Positions 12,865 through 22,067 of a stretch of DNA of 64,000 bases are shown here, piece after piece. A program made the position numbers and the translations under genes. Position 1 is the stretch's first letter, and every line of letters starts with the position of its first letter. The notes under the pieces were generated by a model. It searched no databases. It saw only the letters and a program-made list of their open reading frames with translations, and was not told where the DNA came from. Source of the DNA: an uncultured SAR116 cluster alpha proteobacterium (GTDB lineage Bacteria > Pseudomonadota > Alphaproteobacteria > Puniceispirillales > GCA-002684695); NCBI GenBank assembly GCA_902539295.1, contig CACBIM010000008.1:24822-88821 (forward strand). Direction: 5' to 3'.

Positions 12865-14442
12865 ATGAATACTTTTTCGCCTGATTATAATGAGAATAAA
12901 ATAAATAATATTTTGTTATCCTTATCTAAAGAGATATCATCATTTAGTAATTTAAAAAATCCTTCAATCAGCCTAAAAAAAAGAAGAGAGTTTTTTACTA
13001 AAGAGTTAGAGGACCTAACTTTTGATGCCTCTAGGCATAATATTTCCATTAAAACAATTGAACTATCAAAAAAGTTACTTCAGGAAATGAAAACAAATCA
13101 GTTCCTTGAAGCTATGTGGAGCGGGAAAGTTGTAAATATCACGGAAAACAGACAAGCGTTACATCCAGCGCTGAGAGGCTCAAGAGATAGTTTTTTTCCT
13201 AAAGATATTATGAATGAAGTTTCAAAACAAAAAAAACAAATGCTTAAAATTGCTGAAGGTGTAAGAAATGGTAATATTAAAAGTCATAGTGGTAAAAAGT
13301 ATACATCTGTTTTAGCTATAGGAATTGGGGGCTCTGACCTTGGTCCAAGAATGTCAGTCAAAGCATTAACCCCTTTTAAAAGTAACATTGATGTGAGATT
13401 TGTATCAAATATTGATCCAAGCGAATTAATTAATGTAACTGCTGACTTAGATCCCTCAAAAACTCTTATTATTGTCTCATCAAAAACATTTACTACTATA
13501 GAAACATTAACCAACGCAAAAGCTGCTTTTAACTGGTTGGCAAAAAATATTGGTGAAATTGGAGCAAAAAATCAACAATATGCAATTACTTCAAATTTTA
13601 ATAATGCAAAAATATTTGGATTTGACACCACCAAGATACTTCTTTTTTCAGAGTGGGTAGGAGGACGAACTTCAATCTGGTCAAGTGTTGGTCTTCCTCT
13701 AGCGATATCTATAGGAGAAAAACTTTTTAAAGAATTTCTTTTAGGTGGGTATTCTGTGGACAAGCATATGAAAAACGAAATGACTAATTCAATACCTTCT
13801 CTAATGGCAGTTTTAGGATACATCCATAGAAATCAACTTGGGGCAGGCAGCCATTGCATTATACCTTATGACGCTAACCTTTTATATTTTCCTTCATATT
13901 TACAACAACTTGAAATGGAATCGAATGGTAAAAGTGTTTCTATCAAGGGTGATTGCATAAAATCTTCATCAGTCCCAGTTGTTTGGGGTTTGGTTGGAAC
14001 AGATGCCCAGCATTCATTTTTTCAGATGTTGCATCAAGGCACTGATAAAATTCCCTTGGATATTTTAGTTGCAAGAGAGAGTGCTTATGCTGACAAAAAT
14101 AAAGATATAATTGAAAGACACCGAATGTTAGTTGCTAATGCTCTCGGACAAGTAGAGGCTCTTCACAAGGGAAGTAAAAATATATCTAAACATAAAAACT
14201 TTGATGGCGGCAGATCAATTTCTTTGATTTCTTATAATAAGCTAACTCCTTATACACTTGGCTCTTTAATAGCTATTTATGAATATAAAGTGATTGTTCA
14301 ATCAACTTTATGGAGAGTAAATCCATTTGATCAGTTCGGTGTTGAATTAGGAAAAAAATACGCTAATAATTTGATAGAAGGCAATGAAACAATTTTTACA
14401 AACGAACCAAATAAGTTAGAAAATTTTTTAAATTTAAAATAG
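12865..14442 (+). CDS. pgi: Glucose-6-phosphate isomerase
   Basis: A 525-residue phosphoglucose isomerase. ENRQALHPALRG and AIGIGGSDLGPRMSV form the substrate site, FSEWVGGRTSIWSSVGLPLA is the family signature, and HRMLVANALGQVEAL follows near the C-terminus. The track starts at TTG 12853, but that TTG is part of the ribosome-binding site (GGAAG at 12854-12858), so the ATG at 12865 is preferred. It interconverts glucose-6-P and fructose-6-P. The next gene starts 23 bp later and may be co-transcribed. Confidence 0.96.
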   Translation: MNTFSPDYNENKINNILLSLSKEISSFSNLKNPSISLKKRREFFTKELEDLTFDASRHNISIKTIELSKKLLQEMKTNQFLEAMWSGKVVNITENRQALHPALRGSRDSFFPKDIMNEVSKQKKQMLKIAEGVRNGNIKSHSGKKYTSVLAIGIGGSDLGPRMSVKALTPFKSNIDVRFVSNIDPSELINVTADLDPSKTLIIVSSKTFTTIETLTNAKAAFNWLAKNIGEIGAKNQQYAITSNFNNAKIFGFDTTKILLFSEWVGGRTSIWSSVGLPLAISIGEKLFKEFLLGGYSVDKHMKNEMTNSIPSLMAVLGYIHRNQLGAGSHCIIPYDANLLYFPSYLQQLEMESNGKSVSIKGDCIKSSSVPVVWGLVGTDAQHSFFQMLHQGTDKIPLDILVARESAYADKNKDIIERHRMLVANALGQVEALHKGSKNISKHKNFDGGRSISLISYNKLTPYTLGSLIAIYEYKVIVQSTLWRVNPFDQFGVELGKKYANNLIEGNETIFTNEPNKLENFLNLK

Positions 14443-14465
14443 CTATATTTTAAACTGAGGTACAT

Positions 14466-17021
14466 ATGAAAGATAAATACAGAGCGGTTATTATTGGTGG
14501 AGGAGTAGTAGGGTGTTCAGTTCTATACCATCTTGCTAAAGCAGGTTGGAAGGATATTTTACTTGTTGAAAGATCAGAGCTTACTTCTGGCTCATCATGG
14601 CATGCAGCAGGTGGTTTTCACACACTAAATGGTGATCCTAATGTAGCAAAACTTCAAGCTTACACGGTATCTCTTTACAAGGAGTTGGAGGAATTAAGTG
14701 GCCAAAAATGTGGTCTCCATCTTACAGGTGGTGCCATGATGGCAGATACCCCAGAGAGAATGGATTTCCTAAAGCACACTCACGCAAAAGGACGATACTT
14801 AGGTATGAGTACTGAAATCATTACTCCAAGTGATGTAAAAAAAATGTTTCCATTAATCGATGAAAGTCATTTTGTTGGCGCTTTATGGGATCCAGTTGAA
14901 GGACATTTGGACCCTTCAGGAACAACTCATGCATATGCTAAGTCAGCAAAAATCTTAGGCGCTGAACTATCTCTTCGAAACAGGGTAGTTGAATTAAATC
15001 AGAACTCAGACGGAATATGGAATGTTGTAACAGAAAAAGGCACTATCAAAACTGAACATGTTGTTAACGCTGGAGGTTTATGGGCCAGAGAAGTTGGCCG
15101 AATGGTTGGTCTAGAATTACCGTTGTTAGCTATGGAACATCATTATCTATTAACTGATGAAGTCCCAGAAATAGTTGAATTTAATGAAAAAACTGGAAAA
15201 GAGCTTATACATGTAATTGACTTTAAAGGTGAAATTTATACAAGACAAGAACAAAAAGGTGTTTTGCTTGGAACTTATGAACAAGCATGCGAGCCCTGGT
15301 CACCTTTTGAAACCCCATGGTCTTTTGGGCATGAATTACTAGAACCAAATCTTGAAAGAATTTCTCCCTCTCTTGAAATAGGATTTAAACATTTTCCTCC
15401 TCTTGAAAAGGCAGGGATCAGAAGAATGATTAACGGCCCTTTTACATTTGCACCTGATGGAAATCCTTTAATTGGTCCTGTTCCAGGTTTAACAAATTAT
15501 TGGTCAGCTTGTGCTGTAATGGCAGGATTTAGCCAAGGAGGAGGCGTTGGGCTTGCTTTGTCTAACTGGATGACAGAAGGCGACCCTGGACATGATGTGT
15601 TCGGAATGGATATCGCTAGATTTGGAGACTTTGCTACCTTACGTTATACTAACGCAAAAGTCAGAGAAAATTACTCAAGAAGGTTTAGGATTTCTTTTCC
15701 AAATGAAGAGTTAGATGCAGGAAGACCACACCAAACCACTCCCATTTATGATCTATTAATAGAGCAAAATGCTGTTATGGGTAATTCTTGGGGTCTTGAA
15801 AATGCACTATGGTTTGCACCAAATAAAAAAGATGCCAAAGATATTTTATCCTTTCACCGTTCAAATGATTTTAACTCAATTAAAAAAGAGGTTACTTCAG
15901 TTCGGAATAGTGTTGGAGTAACTGAGATCTCAAACTTTGCAAAATACATGGTTTCTGGGGCAGATGCAGAGAGTTGGTTATCTAATCTAATGACAAATAG
16001 TATGCCAGAAGTTGGAAAAATGGTTTTAAGTCCAATGTTAAATGAGTTTGGAAAAGTTATTGGTGATTTTACTATTGCTCAAGTTGACAAAAATAAATTT
16101 TATATTTGGGGCTCTCAAAATGCTCAAAAGCATCACATGCGGTGGTTTCATAAGCATCTAGACAAAGAAGAGGATGTTTCTATCGATTGTATCGATTTGA
16201 AAATGGTCGGCTTATCTGTTGCTGGACCAAAGTCTCGAGACACGCTTCAAAAATTAATAGACAAAGATATATCAAATAATAGTTTTAAATTTATGAATTC
16301 CCAAAGAATGGATGTCGCTGGGGCACCATGCATTATTAGCAGAATTACTTTTACAGGCAGTCTTGGTTTTGAAATCTGGATGGAACCGTCCTTCCAAAGA
16401 AAAGTATATAAAGAAATAAAGTCAGCAGGAGAAGAGTATGGAATAGTTGATTTTGGAACCAGAGCATTACTCTCAATGAGACTAGAAAAAAACTTCCCAA
16501 CCTGGGGACGTGAACTACGGCCAATCTACGGTCCATATGAATGTTCATTAGACCGTTTTGTTAAACTTGATAAAAATAAATTTATTGGGAGTGACGCAGC
16601 AAGGAATGAAAAAGAAAATCTTCCAGCTCTCAAAAGAGTATCTCTTGTGATCAATACTGATGATGCCGATGTAATGGGCGATGAACCAATATGGGCAAAT
16701 GTTCCTAAAGGTGAGTTTTCAAAAGCAATTACAGAAACACAATCAGATAATAAGCCTTGCAAATTTGATGAGAACGGAAAAGATTTTCCTAATATTAAAA
16801 GTAATACATCAGATGGTGAATGGAATGTCATAGGATGGGTGACGTCTGGAGGATACGGTCATTATGTTGATTTGTCTCTTGCACAAGGTTATATACCTTT
16901 TTCTTTGTTTAAAGAGATAAAAAATACAAAATTTCAAGTTGAAATATTAGGCAAAAGATATGATGCGAGCATTGCTAATGATCCTCCTTTTGACCCTGCC
17001 GGTTCAGCAATGAGAAGTTAG
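14466..17021 (+). CDS. Dimethylglycine/sarcosine dehydrogenase-type FAD protein with GcvT domain
   Basis: An 851-residue fusion. Residues 1 to about 400 are a DAO-type FAD domain (YRAVIIGGGVVGCSVLYHLA); SGSSWHAAGG carries His46, the residue that links FAD covalently in dimethylglycine dehydrogenase. A FAO/GcvT folate-binding region follows (TRALLSMRLEKNFPTWGREL and GWVTSGGYGHYV). It should demethylate a methylated glycine and pass the carbon to tetrahydrofolate. Residues about 744-787, between GDEPIW and VIGWVTS, are much longer than usual. GAGG lies 5 bp before the ATG. fhs and a GbdR-like regulator nearby support a role in betaine-type catabolism. Exact substrate is unproven. Confidence 0.88.
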   Translation: MKDKYRAVIIGGGVVGCSVLYHLAKAGWKDILLVERSELTSGSSWHAAGGFHTLNGDPNVAKLQAYTVSLYKELEELSGQKCGLHLTGGAMMADTPERMDFLKHTHAKGRYLGMSTEIITPSDVKKMFPLIDESHFVGALWDPVEGHLDPSGTTHAYAKSAKILGAELSLRNRVVELNQNSDGIWNVVTEKGTIKTEHVVNAGGLWAREVGRMVGLELPLLAMEHHYLLTDEVPEIVEFNEKTGKELIHVIDFKGEIYTRQEQKGVLLGTYEQACEPWSPFETPWSFGHELLEPNLERISPSLEIGFKHFPPLEKAGIRRMINGPFTFAPDGNPLIGPVPGLTNYWSACAVMAGFSQGGGVGLALSNWMTEGDPGHDVFGMDIARFGDFATLRYTNAKVRENYSRRFRISFPNEELDAGRPHQTTPIYDLLIEQNAVMGNSWGLENALWFAPNKKDAKDILSFHRSNDFNSIKKEVTSVRNSVGVTEISNFAKYMVSGADAESWLSNLMTNSMPEVGKMVLSPMLNEFGKVIGDFTIAQVDKNKFYIWGSQNAQKHHMRWFHKHLDKEEDVSIDCIDLKMVGLSVAGPKSRDTLQKLIDKDISNNSFKFMNSQRMDVAGAPCIISRITFTGSLGFEIWMEPSFQRKVYKEIKSAGEEYGIVDFGTRALLSMRLEKNFPTWGRELRPIYGPYECSLDRFVKLDKNKFIGSDAARNEKENLPALKRVSLVINTDDADVMGDEPIWANVPKGEFSKAITETQSDNKPCKFDENGKDFPNIKSNTSDGEWNVIGWVTSGGYGHYVDLSLAQGYIPFSLFKEIKNTKFQVEILGKRYDASIANDPPFDPAGSAMRS

Positions 17022-17036
17022 ATCAACTTTTCTTAT

Positions 17037-17939
17037 ATGGAATATACAAATTTTTTAAATAGCAAAATTTTTTTTCCAACTGACTGGCAAGATTATGAAT
17101 TAATTGACTTTGGGAATAATAAAAAACTTGAACGATTTGGAAATTATATATTCATTCGCCCTGATAACCAAGCTATTTGTAAACCATGCCTGAGTAGAAA
17201 ATTTTGGGGGAATGCTGATGGCGAATTTAGCTCTGAAATCAACAGTGACAAAGGAAATTGGAAATTTTATAGAAAGATTCCTGAATTTTGGGACATTAAA
17301 TATAATAAATTAAATATAAAATCGCTTCCTACTCCTTTTAGGCATTTAGGTTTTTTTCCAGAGCAATCGGTTCATTGGGAATGGTGTCGCAACCTTATTC
17401 AGTCCTCTCAAATTGATCAACCAAGAGTTTTGAATCTTTTTGGATATAGTGGCATAGCTTCATTAGATGCCGCAATTGCTGGTGCATCTGTTACTCATAT
17501 TGACGCATCCAAAAAAGCTATCAATCTAGCATTTGAAAACAGAAATAGAAATAATTTAGAAACTTTGCCAATAAGATATTTAGTTGAAGATGCAGTAAGC
17601 TTTGTAAAAAAAGAAATTAACAGAGAAAAAAAATATGATGGAATTATACTTGACCCTCCAAAATATGGGAGAGGACCAAATGGTGAAATATGGAAAATTG
17701 AAGAAAATCTTTTAGACTTGATGAATCTAATAAAAGAAATTTTATCAGATAATCCTCTTTTTATAGTAATAACCTCATATGCAATTAGATCATCTCATGT
17801 ATCTTTATATAACTTGCTGAAAAGTAGTTTGAATTTTGACTATGGTAAGTACAGTTCAGGTGAACTTGGAATAAGAGAAAGTGGGGAAAAAAGAAGGGTT
17901 TTATCCTGTGCAAACTTTGCCAGATGGGAAATTAAATAA
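17037..17939 (+). CDS. Class I SAM-dependent methyltransferase (RlmI/RlmK-like)
   Basis: A 300-residue methyltransferase. After an N-terminal region with HLGFFPEQSVHWEW comes the SAM motif VLNLFGYSGIASLDAAIAGA, an acidic ribose-binding HIDASKKAI, and the catalytic-type motif ILDPPKYGRG. DPPKYGRG resembles the DPPxF/Y motif of 23S rRNA m5C methyltransferases such as RlmI, but the PUA domain is absent, so the target is open. It follows the dehydrogenase by 15 bp and probably shares its transcript. Confidence 0.8.
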   Translation: MEYTNFLNSKIFFPTDWQDYELIDFGNNKKLERFGNYIFIRPDNQAICKPCLSRKFWGNADGEFSSEINSDKGNWKFYRKIPEFWDIKYNKLNIKSLPTPFRHLGFFPEQSVHWEWCRNLIQSSQIDQPRVLNLFGYSGIASLDAAIAGASVTHIDASKKAINLAFENRNRNNLETLPIRYLVEDAVSFVKKEINREKKYDGIILDPPKYGRGPNGEIWKIEENLLDLMNLIKEILSDNPLFIVITSYAIRSSHVSLYNLLKSSLNFDYGKYSSGELGIRESGEKRRVLSCANFARWEIK

Positions 17940-17942
17940 AAT

Positions 17943-18757
17943 TTATTTTTTTGTTTTTAAAATTTCATACAAAAAAATTCCTGTCGATACTGATAAATTA
18001 AGGCTATCTGAAGTACCCATCATAGGAAGCTTTATCAATTCTTGTGCACTACTCTCAATTTCTTTAGAAACTCCTGATTGTTAATTTCCATTACAAGTAT
18101 AGGTTTTTCACCCCAGTTGCATTCAGTATAGAGTTTATTTGCTTTAAGACTTGTTACTATTAGCTTATTTTTTATTTGATTACTCCAAATAAGAAAATCA
18201 TCTAAGCTTATACATAATATCTTTATAGAAAAAATTGCGCCCATGGACGCTCTTACACATTCTGGTGAAAATGGATCACAACAATTACCTATAAGAATAA
18301 CTGTCTTAATACCTGTAGCATTACATGTTCTAAAAATAGTACCTAGGTTTCCTGGATCTCTTACTCTATCAATAGCCAGCCAAGCTATTGAACCGTCATC
18401 TATTAGATGCTCTTTATTAAATTTTTTTTGTTCAAAGACACCCATTATAGTTTGAGGGTTATCTTTTTTTGAAATTTTTCCAATAATTTTGTTAGTTACA
18501 TTTAAAACTAAACCATTATTTTTCTTACATTCAAAAATTAAATCATTGAAATTTATAGTTTGATTTTTTTCATTACTGTAAATTAAATATTTAGGGTTCC
18601 ATTTATGCTCAATCGCCTCACGACAGGTTCTCTCACCTTCAGCAATGAATAATCCTGTTTGGTTTCTGTTTTTTCTTAAAAGTAAAGATTTTATGTATTT
18701 AATTTTTGGATTTGAAATACTAATAATTTTGTCTTTTTCAGAGATCACAAATACCAA
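17943..18757 (-). pseudogene. SpoU/TrmH-family RNA methyltransferase, frameshifted near the C-terminus
   Basis: The track ORF (18035-18757, 240 aa) carries the N-terminal substrate domain (GLFIAEGERTCREAIEH) and SpoU motif 1 (AIDRVRDPGNLGTIFRTC), then runs into EINNQEFLKKLRVVHKN, which is not SpoU. In the -1 frame from 18080 to the TAA at 17943-17945 the proper ending reads SGVSKEIESS, then [20 protein letters not shown] and YEIL, which is SpoU motif 3. The knotted SAM site is therefore split by an indel near 18076-18092. Restoring the GNE motif by adding a G after ATGG would leave a TAA at 18081-18083, so more than one change may exist. The start is TTG 18757 or GTG 18748. Either a decaying gene or a sequence error. 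Confidence 0.85.
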
Positions 18758-18763
18758 ATTAAG

Positions 18764-20434
18764 CTAAAATAGTCCTTGAACCAAATTTTCTTTATCAATA
18801 TGAATTTTCTCAGCTGCTGGTACACTTGGCAATCCTGGCATAGTCATTATATCGCCGCATATTACAACTATAAACCCAGCGCCAGCAGAAAGCCTAACTT
18901 CTCTTATTGGTATAGTATGCCCTTCTGGAGCACCAAGTAAATTTGGGTCAACAGAGAATGAATACTGTGTTTTAGCCATACAAATTGGAAGATTTCTATA
19001 GCCCGCTTTCTCCCAGTCATTTAATTGATTAATTATTTTCTTATCAGCTGAAATGTCTGCGGCCCTATATATTTCAGTAGCTACACATTTTATTTTATCA
19101 ATTAGAGGAAGATCATCTTTATAAAGAGGTTGAAAGTCTGCAGCATTTGAGTCACATATATCAACTACTTTTTGTGCTAACTGTTTTGTTCCTTCTGATC
19201 CATCAGACCAATGCTTACATACTATAGCTTCTGATCCAGATGATGACACTATATCAAGTAGTTTTTCAACCTCTTTATCAGTATCTGAGACAAAGTGGTT
19301 AATACCGACAATCACAGGTAAATTAAATTTCTTGATATTTTCTATATGCCTAAGCAGATTTACAGAACCCCTCTCAAGCGCATCTACGTTTTCTTTTGAT
19401 AGCTGATCTTTTGGGATGCCACCATTCATTTTTAATGCTCTTATTGTAGCAACAATTACAACTGCATCAGGTTTCAGATTTGCTTTCCTGCATTTAATAT
19501 TTAAAAATTTCTCTGCCCCTAAATCAGCACCAAATCCAGCTTCAGTTATTACAAAATCACCTAACTTAAGGCCTGCACGTGTTGCAACAACAGAATTACA
19601 TCCATGGGCAATATTTGCAAAAGGACCGCCGTGAATGAAAGCTGGGTTATTTTCTAAAGTTTGTACTAAATTTGGCTGGAGTGCCTCTTTCAAAAGAACT
19701 GTCATTGCGCCATCAGCACCAATATCTCTGCAAAATACAGGTGATTTATCTTTTCTATAACCTATTATTATATCACCGAGCCTTTTCTCTAAATCTTCAA
19801 GATTTTCTGATAAGCAAAATATGGCCATTATTTCAGATGCAACTGTAATATCAAAACCAGACTCTCTAGGAAAACCATTGCTAACTCCACCAAGAGAAAC
19901 AACAATATTTCTTAATGCCCTGTCATTCATATCAAGAACTCTTTTCCATGTCACTCTTCTGGGATCTATTTCTTGTTTATTGCCCCAGTAAATATGGTTA
20001 TCTATCATGGCAGATAATAGATTATGTGCTGATGTAATGGCGTGAAAATCACCTGTGAAATGTAGGTTAATGTCTTCCATAGGTACAACTTGAGCATATC
20101 CTCCCCCAGCTGCACCACCTTTCATACCAAAACAAGGGCCAAGAGATGGCTCTCTAAGACAAACTATAGATTTTTTTCCAATTGCATTTAACCCATCATT
20201 CAAACCAACTGAAGTGGTGGTTTTGCCTTCTCCTGCCGGTGTGGGATTAATTGCAGTAACTAAAATTAATTTAGCATTTTTTTTGTTGGATTGGTTTTGT
20301 AACCATGTTGGTGATAATTTTGCCTTAAAATGCCCAAATGGTCTAAGTGCTTTGAAAGGAATATCTAACTTAGTGCCAATATCCATAATTGGTTCCATGT
20401 TTGCTTTTCTTGCTATTTCAATATCACTGCTCAT
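18764..20434 (-). CDS. fhs: Formate--tetrahydrofolate ligase
   Basis: A 556-residue enzyme with the P-loop [14 protein letters not shown] (residues about 65-77) and the conserved blocks [48 protein letters not shown] and [14 protein letters not shown]. It makes 10-formyl-THF from formate, ATP and THF, or runs in reverse to release formate and ATP during one-carbon oxidation. It is divergent from the GlxA-type regulator and lies 1.7 kb from the dimethylglycine dehydrogenase-like gene, which would supply methylene-THF. Confidence 0.97.
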   Translation of the reverse strand: MSSDIEIARKANMEPIMDIGTKLDIPFKALRPFGHFKAKLSPTWLQNQSNKKNAKLILVTAINPTPAGEGKTTTSVGLNDGLNAIGKKSIVCLREPSLGPCFGMKGGAAGGGYAQVVPMEDINLHFTGDFHAITSAHNLLSAMIDNHIYWGNKQEIDPRRVTWKRVLDMNDRALRNIVVSLGGVSNGFPRESGFDITVASEIMAIFCLSENLEDLEKRLGDIIIGYRKDKSPVFCRDIGADGAMTVLLKEALQPNLVQTLENNPAFIHGGPFANIAHGCNSVVATRAGLKLGDFVITEAGFGADLGAEKFLNIKCRKANLKPDAVVIVATIRALKMNGGIPKDQLSKENVDALERGSVNLLRHIENIKKFNLPVIVGINHFVSDTDKEVEKLLDIVSSSGSEAIVCKHWSDGSEGTKQLAQKVVDICDSNAADFQPLYKDDLPLIDKIKCVATEIYRAADISADKKIINQLNDWEKAGYRNLPICMAKTQYSFSVDPNLLGAPEGHTIPIREVRLSAGAGFIVVICGDIMTMPGLPSVPAAEKIHIDKENLVQGLF

Positions 20435-20542
20435 TTATTTGCCTTTAAGAAATTTTGGTAACTTAATTAATGTCGTGTTTAAGTTTTTTTTAATTCTCTT
20501 TACGACTTAATATTGTTGATTTTCGTCATAAAATATATTTAT

Positions 20543-20559
20543 TTTAGATTTAGTCTAAA
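20543..20559. promoter_or_regulatory. Palindromic candidate operator between fhs and the GlxA-type regulator
   Basis: The sequence reads TTTAGA TT TAGTCTAAA. It contains a perfect 11-bp palindrome TTTAGTCTAAA at 20549-20559 and a second overlapping TTTAG half-site at 20543. It lies 37 bp before the regulator's GTG start in a 161-bp divergent spacer. An operator role is inferred only from position and symmetry. Confidence 0.3.
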
Positions 20560-20595
20560 CTTTTACACTCTCAAATAAGGACTTACAATTTCAAA

Positions 20596-21555
20596 GTGAC
20601 AAATACTCAGAATAAGATTACAAAAATAAGCTTTTTACTAGTAGAAGAATTTTCTATGATTGCTTTTGCTTCAGCTCTAGAACCATTAAGGACTGCAAAT
20701 AGAATTAGTAAGAAAAAATTATTTGAATGGGAATTTTTAAGCCTTAATAACCGAAAGGTGTTCTGCTCAAACGGAATATCAATTGATACACAGGATTTAA
20801 ATGAAGAAAAATTACAAACTGATATACTATTTGTTTGCGGTGGAATAAATATTAAAGATAAAATAAATAAAAAATTACTTGCTGCCCTTAGAAGAGTTAG
20901 TAGAAATGGAATTAGCTTAGGTTCATTATGCACAGCAAGTTATATATTAGCAAAAGCTGGCCTGCTTACGAATAAAAAAGCTACAATTCATTGGGAAAAC
21001 TTATCTGGTGTTAGAGAAGAGTTTCCTAATTTGGTTTTCACAACTAATTTATATGAGATTGATCAAGACAGATATTCTTGTTCGGGTGGAACATCTTCGC
21101 TTGATCTTATACTTAATATTATCTCAGGCATGTATGGAAATAATTTAGCTAAAAATATATCAGATCAGTTAATCCATGAAAGAATAAGGCTTCCTAATGA
21201 TTTTCAAAGGATGAATCTTAGATCAAGATTGGGTGTCAGTCATCCTAAACTCTTGAATGCAGTATCAATTATGGAAGAAAATCTTGAAGAACCCCTGTCT
21301 CAAAAAGAGCTAGCTTTTAAATCAAATATTTCTCTTAGGCAACTTGAAAGATTATTTAAAAAATATATCTCGAATACCCCTAATCAATATTATCTTAAAT
21401 TAAGATTAGAAAGAGCCCAAAATTTATTAATGCAAACTTCAATGTCAATTTTGTCAGTTGCTTTAGCCAGCGGCTTTACCTCATCATCACACTTTTCAAA
21501 ATGCTACAAGGTTCAATTTGGAATTTCACCTAGAGAAACTAGATTTCAAGAATAA
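20596..21555 (+). CDS. GlxA-family AraC-type regulator (GbdR-like)
   Basis: A 319-residue regulator. Residues about 8-180 form a DJ-1/PfpI-like domain (LLVEEFSMIAFASALEPLRTAN, SLCTASYILAKAGLL, ATIHWENLSGVREEFPN), and the C-terminus is an AraC double helix-turn-helix (ISLRQLERLFKKYISNTPNQ, then ILSVALASGFTSSSHFSKCY). The IHWEN-REEFPN segment resembles GbdR, which controls glycine betaine and dimethylglycine catabolism. The start codon is GTG at 20596. Divergence from fhs and closeness to the dehydrogenase fit control of methylated-glycine use; the ligand is inferred. Confidence 0.82.
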   Translation: MTNTQNKITKISFLLVEEFSMIAFASALEPLRTANRISKKKLFEWEFLSLNNRKVFCSNGISIDTQDLNEEKLQTDILFVCGGINIKDKINKKLLAALRRVSRNGISLGSLCTASYILAKAGLLTNKKATIHWENLSGVREEFPNLVFTTNLYEIDQDRYSCSGGTSSLDLILNIISGMYGNNLAKNISDQLIHERIRLPNDFQRMNLRSRLGVSHPKLLNAVSIMEENLEEPLSQKELAFKSNISLRQLERLFKKYISNTPNQYYLKLRLERAQNLLMQTSMSILSVALASGFTSSSHFSKCYKVQFGISPRETRFQE

Positions 21556-21560
21556 GAATT

Positions 21561-21983
21561 TTAAACCTTAGCAGCATTTTTGATGGCTGAAACCATTGAT
21601 GAAAGACCATTTTTTCTAGTTACTGAAAGATGTTCATTTAAACCAATTTGAGAAATAAATTCTATTGGTGTGCTTAAAATTTCAGAACTGCTTCTATTGT
21701 TATAGACTCTTAATAAAAGCGCTATAAGCCCTTGGACTATAGCTGCATCAGAAAAAGCCTTAAAATTAACTAACCCTTCATTACTTTTTTCAGAATAAAA
21801 ATATACTGTAGACTGGCAACCTCTAAGTTTAGTTTCTTCAACTTTAAGTTCTTCATCCATTGGTTCAAGTTTTTTTCCCATATCAATTAAATATGCATAC
21901 TTATCTTCCCAGTCATCAAAAAACCCAAATTCATCTATTATTGCATTAACCTCGTCTACAATTTCATTATTTGAACTGTTCAT
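21561..21983 (-). CDS. sufE: SufE family cysteine desulfuration protein
   Basis: At 140 residues it has the SufE motif KLRGCQSTVYFY with the sulfur-accepting Cys56, an acidic EFGFFDDWEDKYAYLIDMG N-terminal helix and GLIALLLRVYNNRSSSEI. It accepts persulfide sulfur from SufS and passes it to the SufBCD scaffold. No other suf gene is in the window, as is common for alphaproteobacterial sufE. It ends 5 bp from the convergent regulator gene. Confidence 0.93.
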   Translation of the reverse strand: MNSSNNEIVDEVNAIIDEFGFFDDWEDKYAYLIDMGKKLEPMDEELKVEETKLRGCQSTVYFYSEKSNEGLVNFKAFSDAAIVQGLIALLLRVYNNRSSSEILSTPIEFISQIGLNEHLSVTRKNGLSSMVSAIKNAAKV

Positions 21984-22067
21984 TTGACACTCTTCATAAT
22001 TTATTTTTTCTTTATAATAATTTATATAGTTTTAGATAGGTAACTTACAATTAATAAAAGATTATTA

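Noticed and set aside
17881-18084. 67-aa plus-strand ORF between the methyltransferase and the SpoU gene
   Set aside because: It is antisense to the displaced SpoU C-terminus and partly inside the methyltransferase gene; it is a shadow.
18035-18100. Programmed -1 frameshifting as the explanation for the split SpoU gene
   Set aside because: No X XXY YYZ heptamer occurs in the stretch where the two frames overlap, and the consensus motif before the junction is also altered.
20435-20595. Riboswitch upstream of fhs
   Set aside because: The leader is AT-rich with no recognisable purine, glycine, THF or SAM aptamer core; only the palindrome reported above stands out.
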